Shown here piece by piece: positions 52,929 through 62,169 of a stretch of DNA of 64,000 bases. How positions within the stretch are numbered: the stretch's first letter is position 1; each line of letters starts with the position of its first letter. Both the position numbers and the translations under genes were made by a program. The notes beneath the pieces were generated by a model, which worked only from the letters and a program-made list of their open reading frames with translations, ran no database searches and was not told the origin of the DNA. Origin of the DNA: Sphingomonas sp. Leaf17 (lineage in GTDB: Bacteria > Pseudomonadota > Alphaproteobacteria > Sphingomonadales > Sphingomonadaceae); assembly GCF_001421505.1 (NCBI RefSeq), contig NZ_LMKL01000006.1:62001-126000 (forward strand), in the 5' to 3' direction.

Positions 52929-53161
52929 CCAGATCTGAAAGAAGGGGCACATCGGTCGGCGGGCGAATCGGCACGGGGCACAGGCGATATGCCTGTAACC
53001 CTTCCCTATTGCCGATTTGTCGCAAAACTTTGTCTGAACGAAGATGGGTTCGCACCAATCGCCCACGCCGACGGCGGTTTCGGCGAAAACAAGGCTTATC
53101 GCGGTGCGGCCGACCGTCTAGGTTGGCGGGCATACGATCATTCTCCCGGAGAAACCCGACC
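52929..53161. promoter_or_regulatory. Divergent promoter region, TonB receptor / adhC
   Basis: A 233-base AT-richer space between the two divergent genes. It must hold both promoters; AGGCGATATGCCT (about 52981-52993) is a small palindrome, and I could not fix -35/-10 boxes with confidence. Confidence 0.4.
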
Positions 53162-54271
53162 ATGAAGACCCGCGCCGCCGTCGCGTTCGAGGCGAAGAAG
53201 CCGCTCGAAATCGTCGAACTCGACCTCGAAGGCCCGAAGGCGGGCGAGGTGCTGATCGAGATCATGGCGACCGGCATCTGCCACACTGACGCCTATACGC
53301 TCGACGGTCTCGACAGCGAGGGGCTGTTTCCCAGCGTGCTGGGCCATGAAGGCGCAGGCATCGTCCGCGAGATCGGCGCCGGTGTCACCTCGGTCGCGGT
53401 CGGCGACCATGTGATCCCGCTCTACACCCCCGAATGTCGCCAGTGTAAGTCGTGCCTGTCCGGCAAGACCAACCTGTGCACCGCGATCCGCGCGACGCAA
53501 GGGAAAGGCCTGCTGCCCGACGGCACGACCCGATTCAGCTACAAGGGGCAGCCGATCTTCCATTACATGGGCTGCTCGACCTTCTCGAACTTCACGGTCG
53601 TGCCCGAAATCGCGGTCGCCAAGATCCGCGAGGACGCGCCGTTCCAGACGAGCTGCTATGTCGGTTGCGGCGTGACGACCGGCGTCGGCGCGGTGGTCAA
53701 CACCGCCAAGGTGCAGGTCGGCGACACCGTCATCGTCTTCGGCCTCGGCGGCATCGGCCTGAACGTGTTGCAGGGCGCGCGGATGGCGGGCGCGAGCATG
53801 ATCGTCGGCGTCGACATCAACCCCGACCGCGAGGAGTGGGGCCGCCGGTTCGGCATGACCCATTTCGTCAACCCCAAGGACGTGAGCGGCGATATCGTCG
53901 CGCACCTGGTCGCGCTGACCGATGGCGGCGCGGACTATACGTTCGACTGCACCGGCAACACGACCGTCATGCGCCAGGCGCTGGAGGCGTGCCATCGCGG
54001 CTGGGGCACCAGCATCGTCATCGGCGTGGCCGAGGCGGGCAAGGAGATCAGCACGCGGCCGTTCCAGCTGGTGACCGGGCGCAACTGGCGCGGCACCGCG
54101 TTCGGCGGGGCCAAGGGCCGCACCGACGTGCCCAAGATCGTCGACTGGTACATGAACGGCAAGATCGAGATCGACCCGATGATTACCCACGTCCTGAAGC
54201 TGGACGAGATCAACAAAGGCTTCGACCTGATGCATGCGGGCGAGAGCATCCGCAGCGTCGTCGTATACTGA
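53162..54271 (+). CDS. frmA: S-(hydroxymethyl)glutathione dehydrogenase (class III ADH)
   Basis: Oxidises the adduct of glutathione and formaldehyde to S-formylglutathione with NAD+. The 369-residue zinc enzyme has catalytic zinc ligands Cys40 (GICHTD) and His62 (GHEGAG), a structural zinc set at Cys92, 95, 98 and 106, and the class III coenzyme motif [34 protein letters not shown] is diagnostic of the formaldehyde dehydrogenase branch. First of three genes whose third is the hydrolase that completes the route. Confidence 0.96.
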   Translation: MKTRAAVAFEAKKPLEIVELDLEGPKAGEVLIEIMATGICHTDAYTLDGLDSEGLFPSVLGHEGAGIVREIGAGVTSVAVGDHVIPLYTPECRQCKSCLSGKTNLCTAIRATQGKGLLPDGTTRFSYKGQPIFHYMGCSTFSNFTVVPEIAVAKIREDAPFQTSCYVGCGVTTGVGAVVNTAKVQVGDTVIVFGLGGIGLNVLQGARMAGASMIVGVDINPDREEWGRRFGMTHFVNPKDVSGDIVAHLVALTDGGADYTFDCTGNTTVMRQALEACHRGWGTSIVIGVAEAGKEISTRPFQLVTGRNWRGTAFGGAKGRTDVPKIVDWYMNGKIEIDPMITHVLKLDEINKGFDLMHAGESIRSVVVY

Positions 54272-54285
54272 TCGGAGATAGTAGC

Positions 54286-54669
54286 ATGTTCAGTCACATG
54301 ATGGTCGGCAGCAACGACCTGGATCGCTCGAAGACGTTCTACGACGCGCTGTTCACCGCGCTGGGCGGTCGGCCGGGGCGGGTCGATCCAAGGGGGCGGC
54401 TGCTGTACCTGCACGCCGGCAGCGTCTTTCTGGTCACCACCCCGATCGACGGCCAGCCGGCCACCCCGGCCAATGGCGCGACGATCGGCTTCGCGGTCGA
54501 CGGCCCCGAGCAGGGTGATGCGTGGCATGCCGCCGGCGTCGCCGCCGGCGGCACCGCGATCGAGGATGCGCCGGGCGTCCGCTCCACGCCGATGGGCGAC
54601 CTGTACCTCGCCTATCTGCGCGATCCCGACGGCAACAAGCTGTGCGCCATGCACCGCGCGGCCGCGTGA
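54286..54669 (+). CDS. VOC (glyoxalase-like) family protein
   Basis: A 127-residue protein with the vicinal-oxygen-chelate fold: MMVGSNDLDRSKTFYDALF at the start, and YLAYLRDPDGNKLCAM with a late metal-ligand region. The group is typically found between frmA and fghA-like genes; it may assist glutathione adduct turnover, but the activity is untested. Spaced 14 bp from frmA and overlapping the hydrolase by a GTGA if that GTG is its start. Confidence 0.85.
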   Translation: MFSHMMVGSNDLDRSKTFYDALFTALGGRPGRVDPRGRLLYLHAGSVFLVTTPIDGQPATPANGATIGFAVDGPEQGDAWHAAGVAAGGTAIEDAPGVRSTPMGDLYLAYLRDPDGNKLCAMHRAAA

Positions 54670-54674
54670 CCGGC

Positions 54675-55502
54675 ATGAAGACGGTATCGACCAATGTCGC
54701 GCATGGCGGGACGCAGGGCGTATACACCCATGCCTCCGACGCGACCGGCACGGACATGACCTTCTCGGTCTATGTCCCCCCGCATGAGGCCGGCGCCACG
54801 CTGCCGGTCGTCTGGTATCTGTCGGGCCTGACCTGCACCCATGCCAACGTCACCGACAAGGGCGAGTTTCGCGCGACCTGCGCCGAACTGGGGCTGATTC
54901 TCGTCGCGCCCGACACCTCGCCGCGCGGCGACGGCGTGGCCGACGATGATGCGTACGACTTCGGCAAGGGCGCAGGCTTCTACGTCGACGCGACGCAAAG
55001 CCCGTTCGCCGGGCATTACCGGATGTGGTCCTACATCACGCAGGAACTGCCCGCGCTGATCGCCGGGCACTTCCCCGCCGACATGGATCGCCAGTCGATC
55101 ATGGGCCATTCGATGGGCGGCCACGGCGCGCTGACCATCGGCCTGACCTTCCCCGACCGGTACAAGGCGGTGTCCGCCTTCGCGCCGATCGTCGCGCCCG
55201 GTCAGGTGCCGTGGGGGCACAAGGCGCTCGGCGGCTATCTCGGCGACGACCGGGCGGCATGGCGCGCCCATGACGCGGTCGCGCTGATCGAGGATGGCGC
55301 GCGCGTCCCGGCCCTGCTGGTCGATCAGGGCGATGCCGACCAGTTCCTTGCCGAACAGTTGAAACCGGAACTACTGGAGAAGGCCTGCGCCGATGCCGGC
55401 ATCGACCTGACACTGCGGATGCAGCCGGGGTACGACCACAGTTACTACTTCATCTCGACCTTCATGGCGGACCATTTGCGCTGGCACGCCGCGCGGGTTT
55501 AG
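54675..55502 (+). CDS. fghA: S-formylglutathione hydrolase
   Basis: Releases formate and glutathione from S-formylglutathione, closing formaldehyde detoxification. The 275-residue esterase-D type hydrolase has the nucleophile Ser146 in MGHSMGGHGAL, Asp in LLVDQGDADQFL, and His in GYDHSYYFISTF, plus the conserved VVWYLSGLTCTHANVTDKGE (the T-C-T-H loop). ATG 54675 is taken; GTG 54666, nine bases upstream, overlaps the VOC gene stop and may be used instead. Operon frmA-VOC-fghA. Confidence 0.95.
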   Translation: MKTVSTNVAHGGTQGVYTHASDATGTDMTFSVYVPPHEAGATLPVVWYLSGLTCTHANVTDKGEFRATCAELGLILVAPDTSPRGDGVADDDAYDFGKGAGFYVDATQSPFAGHYRMWSYITQELPALIAGHFPADMDRQSIMGHSMGGHGALTIGLTFPDRYKAVSAFAPIVAPGQVPWGHKALGGYLGDDRAAWRAHDAVALIEDGARVPALLVDQGDADQFLAEQLKPELLEKACADAGIDLTLRMQPGYDHSYYFISTFMADHLRWHAARV

Positions 55503-55876
55503 GGGCGCGCGGTATGCCGGGCAGGAAGGACAAACGTCCTATCGTACCTCCCCGGCGGAGGTCGGGGTCCAGTCGGGCAGGCGGCAGTAAAATCATACCC
55601 ACCTCAACCCAACTGGACCCCGGCCTCCGCCGGGGAGGTTGTGGGAGGGAGGAAGACCATGATCCGACCAACGCATCGCTCGCTCCATTAACCCGCCAAG
55701 CCACCCCGTTTCCCCGCGCAGGCGGGGATCCAGAGCCAAGCAACACAACACGCCTTGGAACATGCCGCCCTGGCCCCCCGCCTGCGCGGGGGAACGGGGG
55801 TCGTGCAAGGTGCCCCGTCACTGAGAACGCAACAACGATCGGCCGAAAGCGCCCCCATCGCGCCTACGACTGACGC
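55503..55876. repeat. Gene-free stretch with two tandem REP-like hairpins
   Basis: These 374 bases hold no credible gene. The first hairpin has 28-base arms at 55546-55573 (ACCTCCCCGGCGGAGG...) and 55612-55639 with one mismatch. The second has arms from about 55704-55738 (CCCCGTTTCCCCGCGCAGGC...) and 55771-55799 with a core of GCGCAGGCGGGG. The second belongs to the same group as the palindrome at 57635-57729. Between convergent fghA and the transporter gene. Confidence 0.8.
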
Positions 55877-56830
55877 CTACCGCGTGAACCAGTGCCGCTT
55901 CACGAAATAGCCGACGATACCGATGGTGATGACCACGCACATCCCCGCCACCATCGCAAAGGCCCAGGGTTCCTTGGCGAACGGCAGCCCCTCGACGTTC
56001 ATGCCGTACAGGCCGGTCAGGAAGGTCAACGGCAGGAACACCATAGCGACGATCGAGATCAGCAGCGACCGCTGGTCGATCTGCTCGGCGCGCAGGTCGG
56101 TCAGCGCCTCGTGCATCAGCGAGGATCGTTCGCGGATCGCCTCAAGCTCCTCGGCCATGCGCGCGGCGCGGTCGGCGGCGGCGGCCAGGTGCAGGCGGTC
56201 GTCGTCCTGCAACCAGTCGCCGGGCAGCGCGGCGAGCTTTTCCAGCGCCTGCCGCTGCGGCGACAGGAACCGCCGGTAGCCGATCGCCGCGACCCGGACC
56301 TGCGTGACCGCGTGGCGCAGTTCGAACACCCGGTTCGGGTCCAGCCGTTCCTCGCAATCGTCCAGTTCATCGCCCAGCGCCGCGACCTGCGGGTCGAGGT
56401 CGCTGGTGATCGCGGCGGCGAACTGCGCGATCAGGTCGCCGGGATCGCGGATCTGTCCGCCCTCGACCGCCGACACCACCGCGTCGAGCGCGAACAGCGG
56501 CTGGCGTGTGACCGAGAACACCCGGCCCTTCGTCGCCCAGATGCGGACCGACGACAGCGGGTCGGTGGAGGTCGTCTCGTCCTTCGACCGGCCGCGAAGG
56601 TTCAGGAACGCGGCGTTGCCGACCGCGTCGCAGCGCGGGCGCGTCTCGGCCGCGGTCAGCGAATCGATCGCATAGTCGGTCAGTTTGGCCCGGTCGCGCA
56701 GCCATGCCTGCGCGCGCGCCTCGTTGGTGTTCAGATGCGCCCAGACCATGTCCGCGCCATCCGCCAGCGCGGCGGCCAGATCGACGCGTTCGGCCTGGCC
56801 GTCCTTCAGCCGGTACGCAAAGCCGCTCAA
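55877..56830 (-). CDS. ZntB/CorA-type divalent metal transporter
   Basis: A 317-residue protein of the CorA superfamily. An N-terminal cytoplasmic funnel domain (to about residue 245) is followed by two transmembrane helices (SIVAMVFLPLTFLTGLYGMN and AFAMVAGMCVVITIGIVGYF). The ion-selecting motif is GMNVEGLP, the form seen in ZntB-like zinc transporters, so zinc rather than magnesium is a reasonable guess. It begins with TTG at 56830, overlapping the stop of the siroheme synthase gene (TTGA), so the two are translationally coupled. Confidence 0.85.
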   Translation of the reverse strand: MSGFAYRLKDGQAERVDLAAALADGADMVWAHLNTNEARAQAWLRDRAKLTDYAIDSLTAAETRPRCDAVGNAAFLNLRGRSKDETTSTDPLSSVRIWATKGRVFSVTRQPLFALDAVVSAVEGGQIRDPGDLIAQFAAAITSDLDPQVAALGDELDDCEERLDPNRVFELRHAVTQVRVAAIGYRRFLSPQRQALEKLAALPGDWLQDDDRLHLAAAADRAARMAEELEAIRERSSLMHEALTDLRAEQIDQRSLLISIVAMVFLPLTFLTGLYGMNVEGLPFAKEPWAFAMVAGMCVVITIGIVGYFVKRHWFTR

Positions 56831-57588
56831 ACCCCCATCTCCAGAAAGACCGTGCCCGGCTCGATCGGTGGAGCCGCGTCGCACGGCATCCGCGCGGCGT
56901 CGGCCCGCGCGCGCGTCAGGATCGCCAGCGGCACGTCGGCGCGGTGCCAGACGCAGTCCGCGCTGGCCAGCGCGCGTGTCTCGCGGATGGTCAGGTCGTC
57001 CGGGTCGCCGCTGCGCAACACGATGTGCATGCCCAAGCCGGTGGCAGCACCCGTCCCCGCGATCCAGCCAGCAACGTCGACCGCATCGGCCAGCGGGTCG
57101 AGCGCACCGCCCGCCGCCATCGCCGCCGCCAGCGCCCGCCGCCGCTCGCCGCCATCGGGAAACCGCGCCTTCAACGCCCCCCGCGCGGCGAACAGCGCGT
57201 CGGCCCGCGCGCCCAGATCGGCGGGCAGCAACGCCTCCAGCCGCTGACGCACCGCCGCCGCCATCCCCGCCGATGCACCGCCGGTGCCGATCGCCAGCAA
57301 CAGCGGCGCGCGGTCGACGATCGCCGGCAGGGTGAAGTCGCACAAGGCCGGCCGGTCGACCGCGTTGACCAGAAGCCCGCGCGCGCGCAGCCGGCCGACG
57401 GCGGCGACGGCCGCGTCCTCCTCCTCGATCGCGATGATCGCCAGCGCGGCGGTCGCGTCCTCGCCGACGATCACCGCGCCGCCGCGTTCGAGGATCCGCC
57501 GCTTGGCATCCGCCGCCTCGCCCTCACCCAGCAGCATGACCGGGCGACCGGCAAGCCGGACGAAGATGGGGATGCTGTGCAGGGTCAT
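56827..57588 (-). CDS. Siroheme synthase, precorrin-2 dehydrogenase/ferrochelatase part with vestigial SUMT
   Basis: A 253-residue protein. Residues 1-200 match CysG-N: MLLGEGEAADAKRRILERGG as a variant NAD motif, the VNAVDRPALCDFTLPAIVDR region and the helical dimer domain. It oxidises precorrin-2 and inserts iron for siroheme of sulfite and nitrite reductases. The end, GMHIVLRSGDPDDLTIRETR and ALASADCVWHR, resembles the first 45 residues of the SUMT (CysG-C) domain, but the remaining 200 residues of it are missing. Thus the methyltransferase is vestigial and a separate CobA would be needed. Confidence 0.85.
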   Translation of the reverse strand: MTLHSIPIFVRLAGRPVMLLGEGEAADAKRRILERGGAVIVGEDATAALAIIAIEEEDAAVAAVGRLRARGLLVNAVDRPALCDFTLPAIVDRAPLLLAIGTGGASAGMAAAVRQRLEALLPADLGARADALFAARGALKARFPDGGERRRALAAAMAAGGALDPLADAVDVAGWIAGTGAATGLGMHIVLRSGDPDDLTIRETRALASADCVWHRADVPLAILTRARADAARMPCDAAPPIEPGTVFLEMGV

Positions 57589-57634
57589 CGGGCGTGGCTC
57601 ACGATATCTCGCCCCCCGCCGTTACGACGCCCCC

Positions 57635-57729
57635 TGCCGTTCCCCCGCGCAGGCGGGGGTCCAGAGCCAGAAGCGCCAACAGCCGTGTTATTGCCTGACC
57701 CTGGATCCCCGCCTTCGCGGGGAAACAGG
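57635..57729. repeat. REP-like palindrome with TCCAGAGCCA core
   Basis: Arms CCGTTCCCCCGCGCAGGCGG (57637 onward) and CCGCCTTCGCGGGGAAACAGG (to 57729) enclose the family core TCCAGAGCCAG. Located between the reverse-strand lysA and siroheme synthase genes. Confidence 0.75.
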
Positions 57730-57762
57730 AAGGGGCTGGAACCGTGCCAAGGCCCGCGCCCC

Positions 57763-59025
57763 TCACGTATCCAGCCACTCCGGCACGCGCTCGGCGGCCA
57801 GAATCGTTTCCGGCAAAATCCGGTCGGCAACGATCGCGTAACGGCCGCCGTCGACCATCACCTCGGGCACCAGCGCGCGGCTGTTGTAGGTGCTGGCCAT
57901 CGTCGCGCCGTACGCGCCGGCGGTACGGAACACGCCGAGATCGCCCGACGCCACCACGTCGATATCGCGGCCCATCGCGAAGGTGTCCCCCGTCTCGCAC
58001 ACCGGCCCGGCGATGTTGGCCATCATCCGCGCGCCGGTCGGCTCCACCGCGACGAAATCATGATAGGCGTCGTACATCGCCACGCGCGCCAGATCGTTCA
58101 TCGCCGCATCGACGATGACGTAAGGGCTGGTCACGCCGGGCTTCACCCAGATGACCTTGGTCAGCAGCACGCCCGCATTGCCGGCGATGACCCGGCCCGG
58201 CTCGAACATCAGCTCGACGTCCCAGCCCTTCGTCACCCGCGCGACCATCGCACCATAGTCGGCGGGCGACGGCATCACGTCGTCGGGGCGATAGGGCACG
58301 CCCAGACCGCCGCCAAGGTCCACCCGGTCGATCATATGCCCCGCCGCGCGCAGATCCGCCACCAGACGGCCGATGCGGCTGTAGGCGGCCTCCAGCGGGG
58401 CCAGATCGGCCAGCTGGCTGCCGATGTGGATCGCGACACCACGCAGGTTCAGGCCCGGGCGTCCGGCGAGCCGGTCGAACATGGCCAGCGCCTGGTCGAT
58501 GGCGATGCCGAACTTGTTCTCGGCGCGGCCCGTCGAGATCTTGGCATGGGTGCCGGCGTCGACGTCCGGGTTCACGCGCAGCACCGCGGGCGCGACCAGT
58601 CCTTGCGCGGCGGCGATGTCGGCGAGAACCTCGCCCTCCTCCTCCAGCTCAAGGTTGAACTGGCCGATGCCGGCGGCCAGCGCCGCGGTCAGCTCGTCGC
58701 GGGTCTTGCCGACGCCCGAAAACACGATGTCCATCGCGGGGATACCGGCGGCGAGCGCGCGCGCCATCTCGCCGGCCGACACGACATCCGCGCCATATCC
58801 CTCGTCGGCCAGCACGCGCAGGACGGCAAGGTTCGGATTGGCCTTGATCGCATAGGCCAGATGCACCCGGCCGCAATCCTTCAGTCCCTCGCGAAACACC
58901 TGCGCGTGGCGACGGAACGTGTTGGCCGAATAGACATAGACCGGCGTGCCGACCGCGTCGGCGATGGTGGGGAGCGCGACGTCCTCGCAGTGGAGAACGC
59001 CGTTCTGCGTGTGAAAATGATCCAT
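57763..59025 (-). CDS. lysA: Diaminopimelate decarboxylase
   Basis: Final step of lysine synthesis, decarboxylating meso-diaminopimelate. The 420-residue PLP barrel enzyme has its cofactor Lys61 in AYAIKANPN, the glycine-rich phosphate loop VDLGGGLGVPY, FEPGRVIAGNAGVLLTKV, and the cysteine of GPVCETGD that acts across the dimer. ATG 59025 overlaps the lipoprotein stop by one base, so lysA is cotranslated in the argH-lipoprotein-lysA operon. Confidence 0.96.
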   Translation of the reverse strand: MDHFHTQNGVLHCEDVALPTIADAVGTPVYVYSANTFRRHAQVFREGLKDCGRVHLAYAIKANPNLAVLRVLADEGYGADVVSAGEMARALAAGIPAMDIVFSGVGKTRDELTAALAAGIGQFNLELEEEGEVLADIAAAQGLVAPAVLRVNPDVDAGTHAKISTGRAENKFGIAIDQALAMFDRLAGRPGLNLRGVAIHIGSQLADLAPLEAAYSRIGRLVADLRAAGHMIDRVDLGGGLGVPYRPDDVMPSPADYGAMVARVTKGWDVELMFEPGRVIAGNAGVLLTKVIWVKPGVTSPYVIVDAAMNDLARVAMYDAYHDFVAVEPTGARMMANIAGPVCETGDTFAMGRDIDVVASGDLGVFRTAGAYGATMASTYNSRALVPEVMVDGGRYAIVADRILPETILAAERVPEWLDT

Positions 59026-59267
59026 CAGTTTGGCGGCAGGTCGAAATCGTCCGGGCGGCGCTCGGTCGAGTTCTTCAGGAGTTCGTCGCTGCGCGTCGGG
59101 CGCTGCTGCGTCGTCGGCGTCAGCAACTGCGCCGGGGTCGGCGTGGCCCGCGCGCCGTAAGGGGCGACCGGCAGGGTGTCGCCCTTTGCCGGCTTCAACT
59201 GCCCCGCCGATCCGCAGCCGGCCAGTGCCAGCGTCGTGGCAAACACGGGTATCCACCGCGTCATCAT
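59025..59267 (-). CDS. LptM-like small lipoprotein between argH and lysA
   Basis: An 80-residue lipoprotein: signal [18 protein letters not shown] with lipid Cys18, then a short Pro/Thr/Arg-rich unstructured tail ([20 protein letters not shown]...). The tiny lipoprotein in this position is conserved in proteobacteria; in E. coli the equivalent LptM (YifL) next to dapF helps mature LptD. Equivalence is by size and location only. It overlaps argH by four bases and lysA by one. Confidence 0.78.
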   Translation of the reverse strand: MMTRWIPVFATTLALAGCGSAGQLKPAKGDTLPVAPYGARATPTPAQLLTPTTQQRPTRSDELLKNSTERRPDDFDLPPN

Positions 59268-60646
59268 GTCGTCTCCCGTGCCGCGGCGATCGCCGCGCGG
59301 ACATTGGCGGGCGCGGTGCCGCCGAAACTGGTGCGGCTGGCGACCGAGGCATCGACCGACAGCACGCCGTAGACCCGCGCGTCGATCCGGTCATCAATGG
59401 CGCGCAGATCGTCGAGCGACAACGCATCCAGTGCGACGCCGCGACCTTCCGCCAGCTTCACCGCGCGGCCCGTTACGTGGTGCGCCTCGCGGAACGGCAG
59501 GTTGGCCTCGCGCACCAGCCAGTCGGCCAGGTCGGTCGCGGTCGAGAAACCGGCCTCCGCCACCTGCCGCATCCGGTCGGTGCGGAAGGTGGCGCTTTCG
59601 ATCATGCCGGTCATCGCCGCGATCGACAGGCCCAGCAGGTCGTGCGCCTCGAATACCGGCGGCTTGTCGTCCTGCATGTCCTTGGAATAGGCCAGCGGCA
59701 GGCCCTTCATCGTCACCATCAGCGCGACGAGGCAGCCGGTGATCCGGCCGCTGTGCCCACGCACCAACTCGGCCGCATCGGGGTTGCGCTTCTGCGGCAT
59801 GATCGAGCTGCCGGTCGACCATTGGTCGCTGAGCGAGACGAAGCCGAAGGGCTGCGACGCCCACAGCACGAACTCCTCGGCCAGCCGGCTGAGGTGCAGC
59901 GAGCATTGCGCCGCCGCCATCAGGTAATCCATCGCGAAGTCCCGGTCGCTGACCGCGTCCAGCGAATTGCGCGTCGGCCCGTCGAAACCAAGCGCCGAAG
60001 CGGTCGCGTCGCGGTCTACGGGGAAGCCAGTGCCGGCCAGCGCGGCGGACCCCAGCGGGCAGCGGTTCATCCGCACCCGCGCATCGGCAAAGCGGCTGAT
60101 GTCGCGCATCGTCATTTCGACATAGGCCATCAGGTGATGGCCCAAGGTCACCGGCTGCGCGCTTTGCAGATGGGTGAAGCCCGGCATGACGCTGGCGGCG
60201 TGTTCCTCGGCGCGGGTCAGCAGGGCCTCGCGCAGGGCCCCAAGCGCGCCCAGCACCTGGTCGATCGCGTCGCGCACCCACAGGCGGAAATCGGTCGCGA
60301 CCTGATCGTTCCGGCTGCGCGCGGTGTGCAGGCGGCCGGCGACCGGCCCGATGGCGTCGGCCAGCCGCGCCTCGGTCTGCATGTGGATGTCTTCGAGGAC
60401 CATGTCCTCGGCCACGCCGTTCGCTTCGTAATACGCGGCGACCTGGTCGAGTCCCGCCGCGATGGCGGCGGCGTCATCGGCTGCGACGATGCCGGTCGCA
60501 CCCAGCATCGCGACGTGCGCCTTCGATCCGGCGACATCCTGTCGCCACAATCGCTTGTCGAAGGGGATGGAGGCATTTATCTCCCGCATGACGGCGGCTG
60601 GTCCTTCGGCGAACCGTCCACCCCACATCGCATTGGAACTGCCCAT
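59264..60646 (-). CDS. argH: Argininosuccinate lyase
   Basis: Splits argininosuccinate into arginine and fumarate. The 460-residue fumarase-superfamily enzyme has [20 protein letters not shown] at the start, [36 protein letters not shown], and the signature [20 protein letters not shown] 60646 is chosen ([10 protein letters not shown]); ATG 60628 is six codons downstream. It shares its first bases with the divergent lipoprotein gene. Head of the argH-lipoprotein-lysA operon. Confidence 0.96.
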   Translation of the reverse strand: MGSSNAMWGGRFAEGPAAVMREINASIPFDKRLWRQDVAGSKAHVAMLGATGIVAADDAAAIAAGLDQVAAYYEANGVAEDMVLEDIHMQTEARLADAIGPVAGRLHTARSRNDQVATDFRLWVRDAIDQVLGALGALREALLTRAEEHAASVMPGFTHLQSAQPVTLGHHLMAYVEMTMRDISRFADARVRMNRCPLGSAALAGTGFPVDRDATASALGFDGPTRNSLDAVSDRDFAMDYLMAAAQCSLHLSRLAEEFVLWASQPFGFVSLSDQWSTGSSIMPQKRNPDAAELVRGHSGRITGCLVALMVTMKGLPLAYSKDMQDDKPPVFEAHDLLGLSIAAMTGMIESATFRTDRMRQVAEAGFSTATDLADWLVREANLPFREAHHVTGRAVKLAEGRGVALDALSLDDLRAIDDRIDARVYGVLSVDASVASRTSFGGTAPANVRAAIAAARETT

Positions 60647-61259
60647 GTCCTCGCGCTCGGCGATCGTACTTCTCCTCGGGATCAACCTGCTGGTCGCTGG
60701 CTGCGATAGGCAAAGCGCCGCGCCGGAGCAAGCGACCGCGAACACGGACGCCGCCGCCGCCCCCGCCGCATCGCCGGACGAGGTGACCGCCGCCCCTGCC
60801 CCCATGGCCCCGCCGGCGGGCGGCACGCTGGACCGCAGCCACAAGGGCGAGGCCGCGCCGACCGCCGCGTTCGAGGCCCCCGACGGCAAGCCCGTCACGA
60901 TCGCCGCGTTCAAGGGCAAGCCGCTGCTGCTGAACCTGTGGGCGACGTGGTGCGGGCCGTGCGTGGCCGAGATGCCGACGCTGGACGCCGCCGCGAAATC
61001 GCTGGCCGGCACGGTCCGCGTCGTCGCGGTCAGCCAGGATCTGGAGGGCAAGGCCAAGGTCGCGCCGTTCTTCGCCGCGCGCCAGTTCACGACGCTGCAA
61101 CCCTATCTCGACCCAAAGATCGGCTTGAGCACCGCCTATGGCGCGAACCTGCCGACGACGATCCTGTACGATTCGGCCGGCAAGGAAGTCTGGCGGATGA
61201 CAGGGGGTTACGAGTGGAACACGCCCGCCGCCGCCACGTTGATCGCGGAGGCCAAGTAA
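60645..61259 (+). CDS. TlpA-like thioredoxin-fold lipoprotein
   Basis: A 204-residue lipoprotein with signal [12 protein letters not shown] (lipid Cys20), an Ala-rich linker, and a thioredoxin domain with the redox motif [19 protein letters not shown] (WCGPC at about residue 105). Such TlpA/ResA proteins reduce or oxidise disulfides of cytochrome c or oxidase copper sites in the periplasm, which would fit the ccm and cta genes in the region. The ATG (60645-60647) shares bases with the argH start codon on the other strand. Confidence 0.92.
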   Translation: MSSRSAIVLLLGINLLVAGCDRQSAAPEQATANTDAAAAPAASPDEVTAAPAPMAPPAGGTLDRSHKGEAAPTAAFEAPDGKPVTIAAFKGKPLLLNLWATWCGPCVAEMPTLDAAAKSLAGTVRVVAVSQDLEGKAKVAPFFAARQFTTLQPYLDPKIGLSTAYGANLPTTILYDSAGKEVWRMTGGYEWNTPAAATLIAEAK

Positions 61260-61281
61260 CGGCCCAAAAGGCGTACCCGAC

Positions 61282-61542
61282 ATGGATCTCGACCACCTGC
61301 TGCACCATTATTTCGGATCGGACGATCCGCATGAGCGTGGTCCCGATGCGTTTGCCGACGGGCGCGATCGGCTGATCCTGGATTTCGCGATCGAGCGCGA
61401 TCCCGGTCGGCGCTTCGCCCTGTGGGTCATGATGGACGCGCTCGACTGCGCGCCCCGGCCGGAGGATGCGTTCGCCAAGGAGCCGGACCTGCGCCGCAAT
61501 GCGGTGGCGTATCTGGGGGCGATGCGCGGGATGGCGGAGTGA
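61282..61542 (+). CDS. Small conserved protein of unknown function
   Basis: An 86-residue acidic cytoplasmic protein (MDLDHLLHHYFGSDDPHERG ... RRNAVAYLGAMRGMAE). It has a predicted helical character and two histidines near the start. No domain recognised; it appears as a conserved sphingomonad protein beside the TlpA-like gene, 22 bp downstream, so it is probably in the same transcript. Confidence 0.65.
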   Translation: MDLDHLLHHYFGSDDPHERGPDAFADGRDRLILDFAIERDPGRRFALWVMMDALDCAPRPEDAFAKEPDLRRNAVAYLGAMRGMAE

Positions 61543-61550
61543 ATAGTCCG

Positions 61551-61620
61551 TCATACCGGACCTGATCCGGAATCCAGAGCCACGAGCAATCTTTGCGTCT
61601 ATGGATTGCGGCTTTCGCCC
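61551..61620. repeat. Imperfect REP-like hairpin
   Basis: CCGTCATACCGGACC... and its looser complement ...CCGGATGGCGG around AATCCAGAGCCAC, so it contains the TCCAGAGCC core. Pairing is interrupted; likely an old copy. Confidence 0.5.
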
Positions 61621-61644
61621 GGATGGCGGCGGATCGGCGGACAC

Positions 61645-61679
61645 GAAAACGCCGCCGAAACCCAAAGGTCCGGCGGCGT
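61645..61679 (-). terminator. Intrinsic terminator of rpoZ
   Basis: On the reverse strand ACGCCGCCG (61679-61671) pairs with CGGCGGCGT (61657-61649), then TTTTC follows. Located 28 bp after the rpoZ stop. Confidence 0.8.
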
Positions 61680-61706
61680 GTTCATACCCGGCAAACCAGC
61701 GAAGGC

Positions 61707-62051
61707 TCAGCCGTCGTAGTCGGCACCCAGATTCTGGTTGCGCGGCGGCGCGGCGGCGGTGAGGCGCAGCGCCTCTGCCGATGCCGACAGCGAGCCGATG
61801 GCGTCCGCCTCGTCCTCGTCGTCGATCTGCACGCGCTGCAGGCCGGAGATGACCGACTCCTGCAAATGCTTCGGCTTCACCCGCTCCTCGGCGATCTCGC
61901 GCAGCGCGACGACCGGGTTCTTGTCGCGGTCACGATCGACCGTCAGGTCGGCCCCACCCGAAATCTGGCGCGCGCGCTGGGCGGCGAAGAGAACCAGATC
62001 GAACCGGTTCGGGATCTTGTCGACGCAATCCTCGACAGTGACACGCGCCAT
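61707..62051 (-). CDS. rpoZ: RNA polymerase subunit omega
   Basis: The 114-residue omega subunit, which helps fold and retain the beta-prime subunit and is part of the ppGpp binding site in many bacteria. The N-terminus [20 protein letters not shown] and the [20 protein letters not shown] region are characteristic; [14 protein letters not shown] follows. The C-terminal tail ([18 protein letters not shown]) is variable. The usual companions spoT/relA and gmk are not in the window. Confidence 0.95.
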   Translation of the reverse strand: MARVTVEDCVDKIPNRFDLVLFAAQRARQISGGADLTVDRDRDKNPVVALREIAEERVKPKHLQESVISGLQRVQIDDEDEADAIGSLSASAEALRLTAAAPPRNQNLGADYDG

Positions 62052-62169
62052 GCAACGCTTCCTTGGATAGAGCGACGATGAAAGTAAGTTGCGGCCACTA
62101 CCCGCCACGGCGCGGAAAGTCAAGGATTGTGGCTTGCCGCCCCGCCCGCGAGCCGTCATTCCCGCCGCC

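Noticed and set aside
50937..53165. 742-codon forward open frame opposite the TonB receptor
   Set aside because: Shadow of the receptor gene; no recognisable motif and it crosses the intergenic promoter region.
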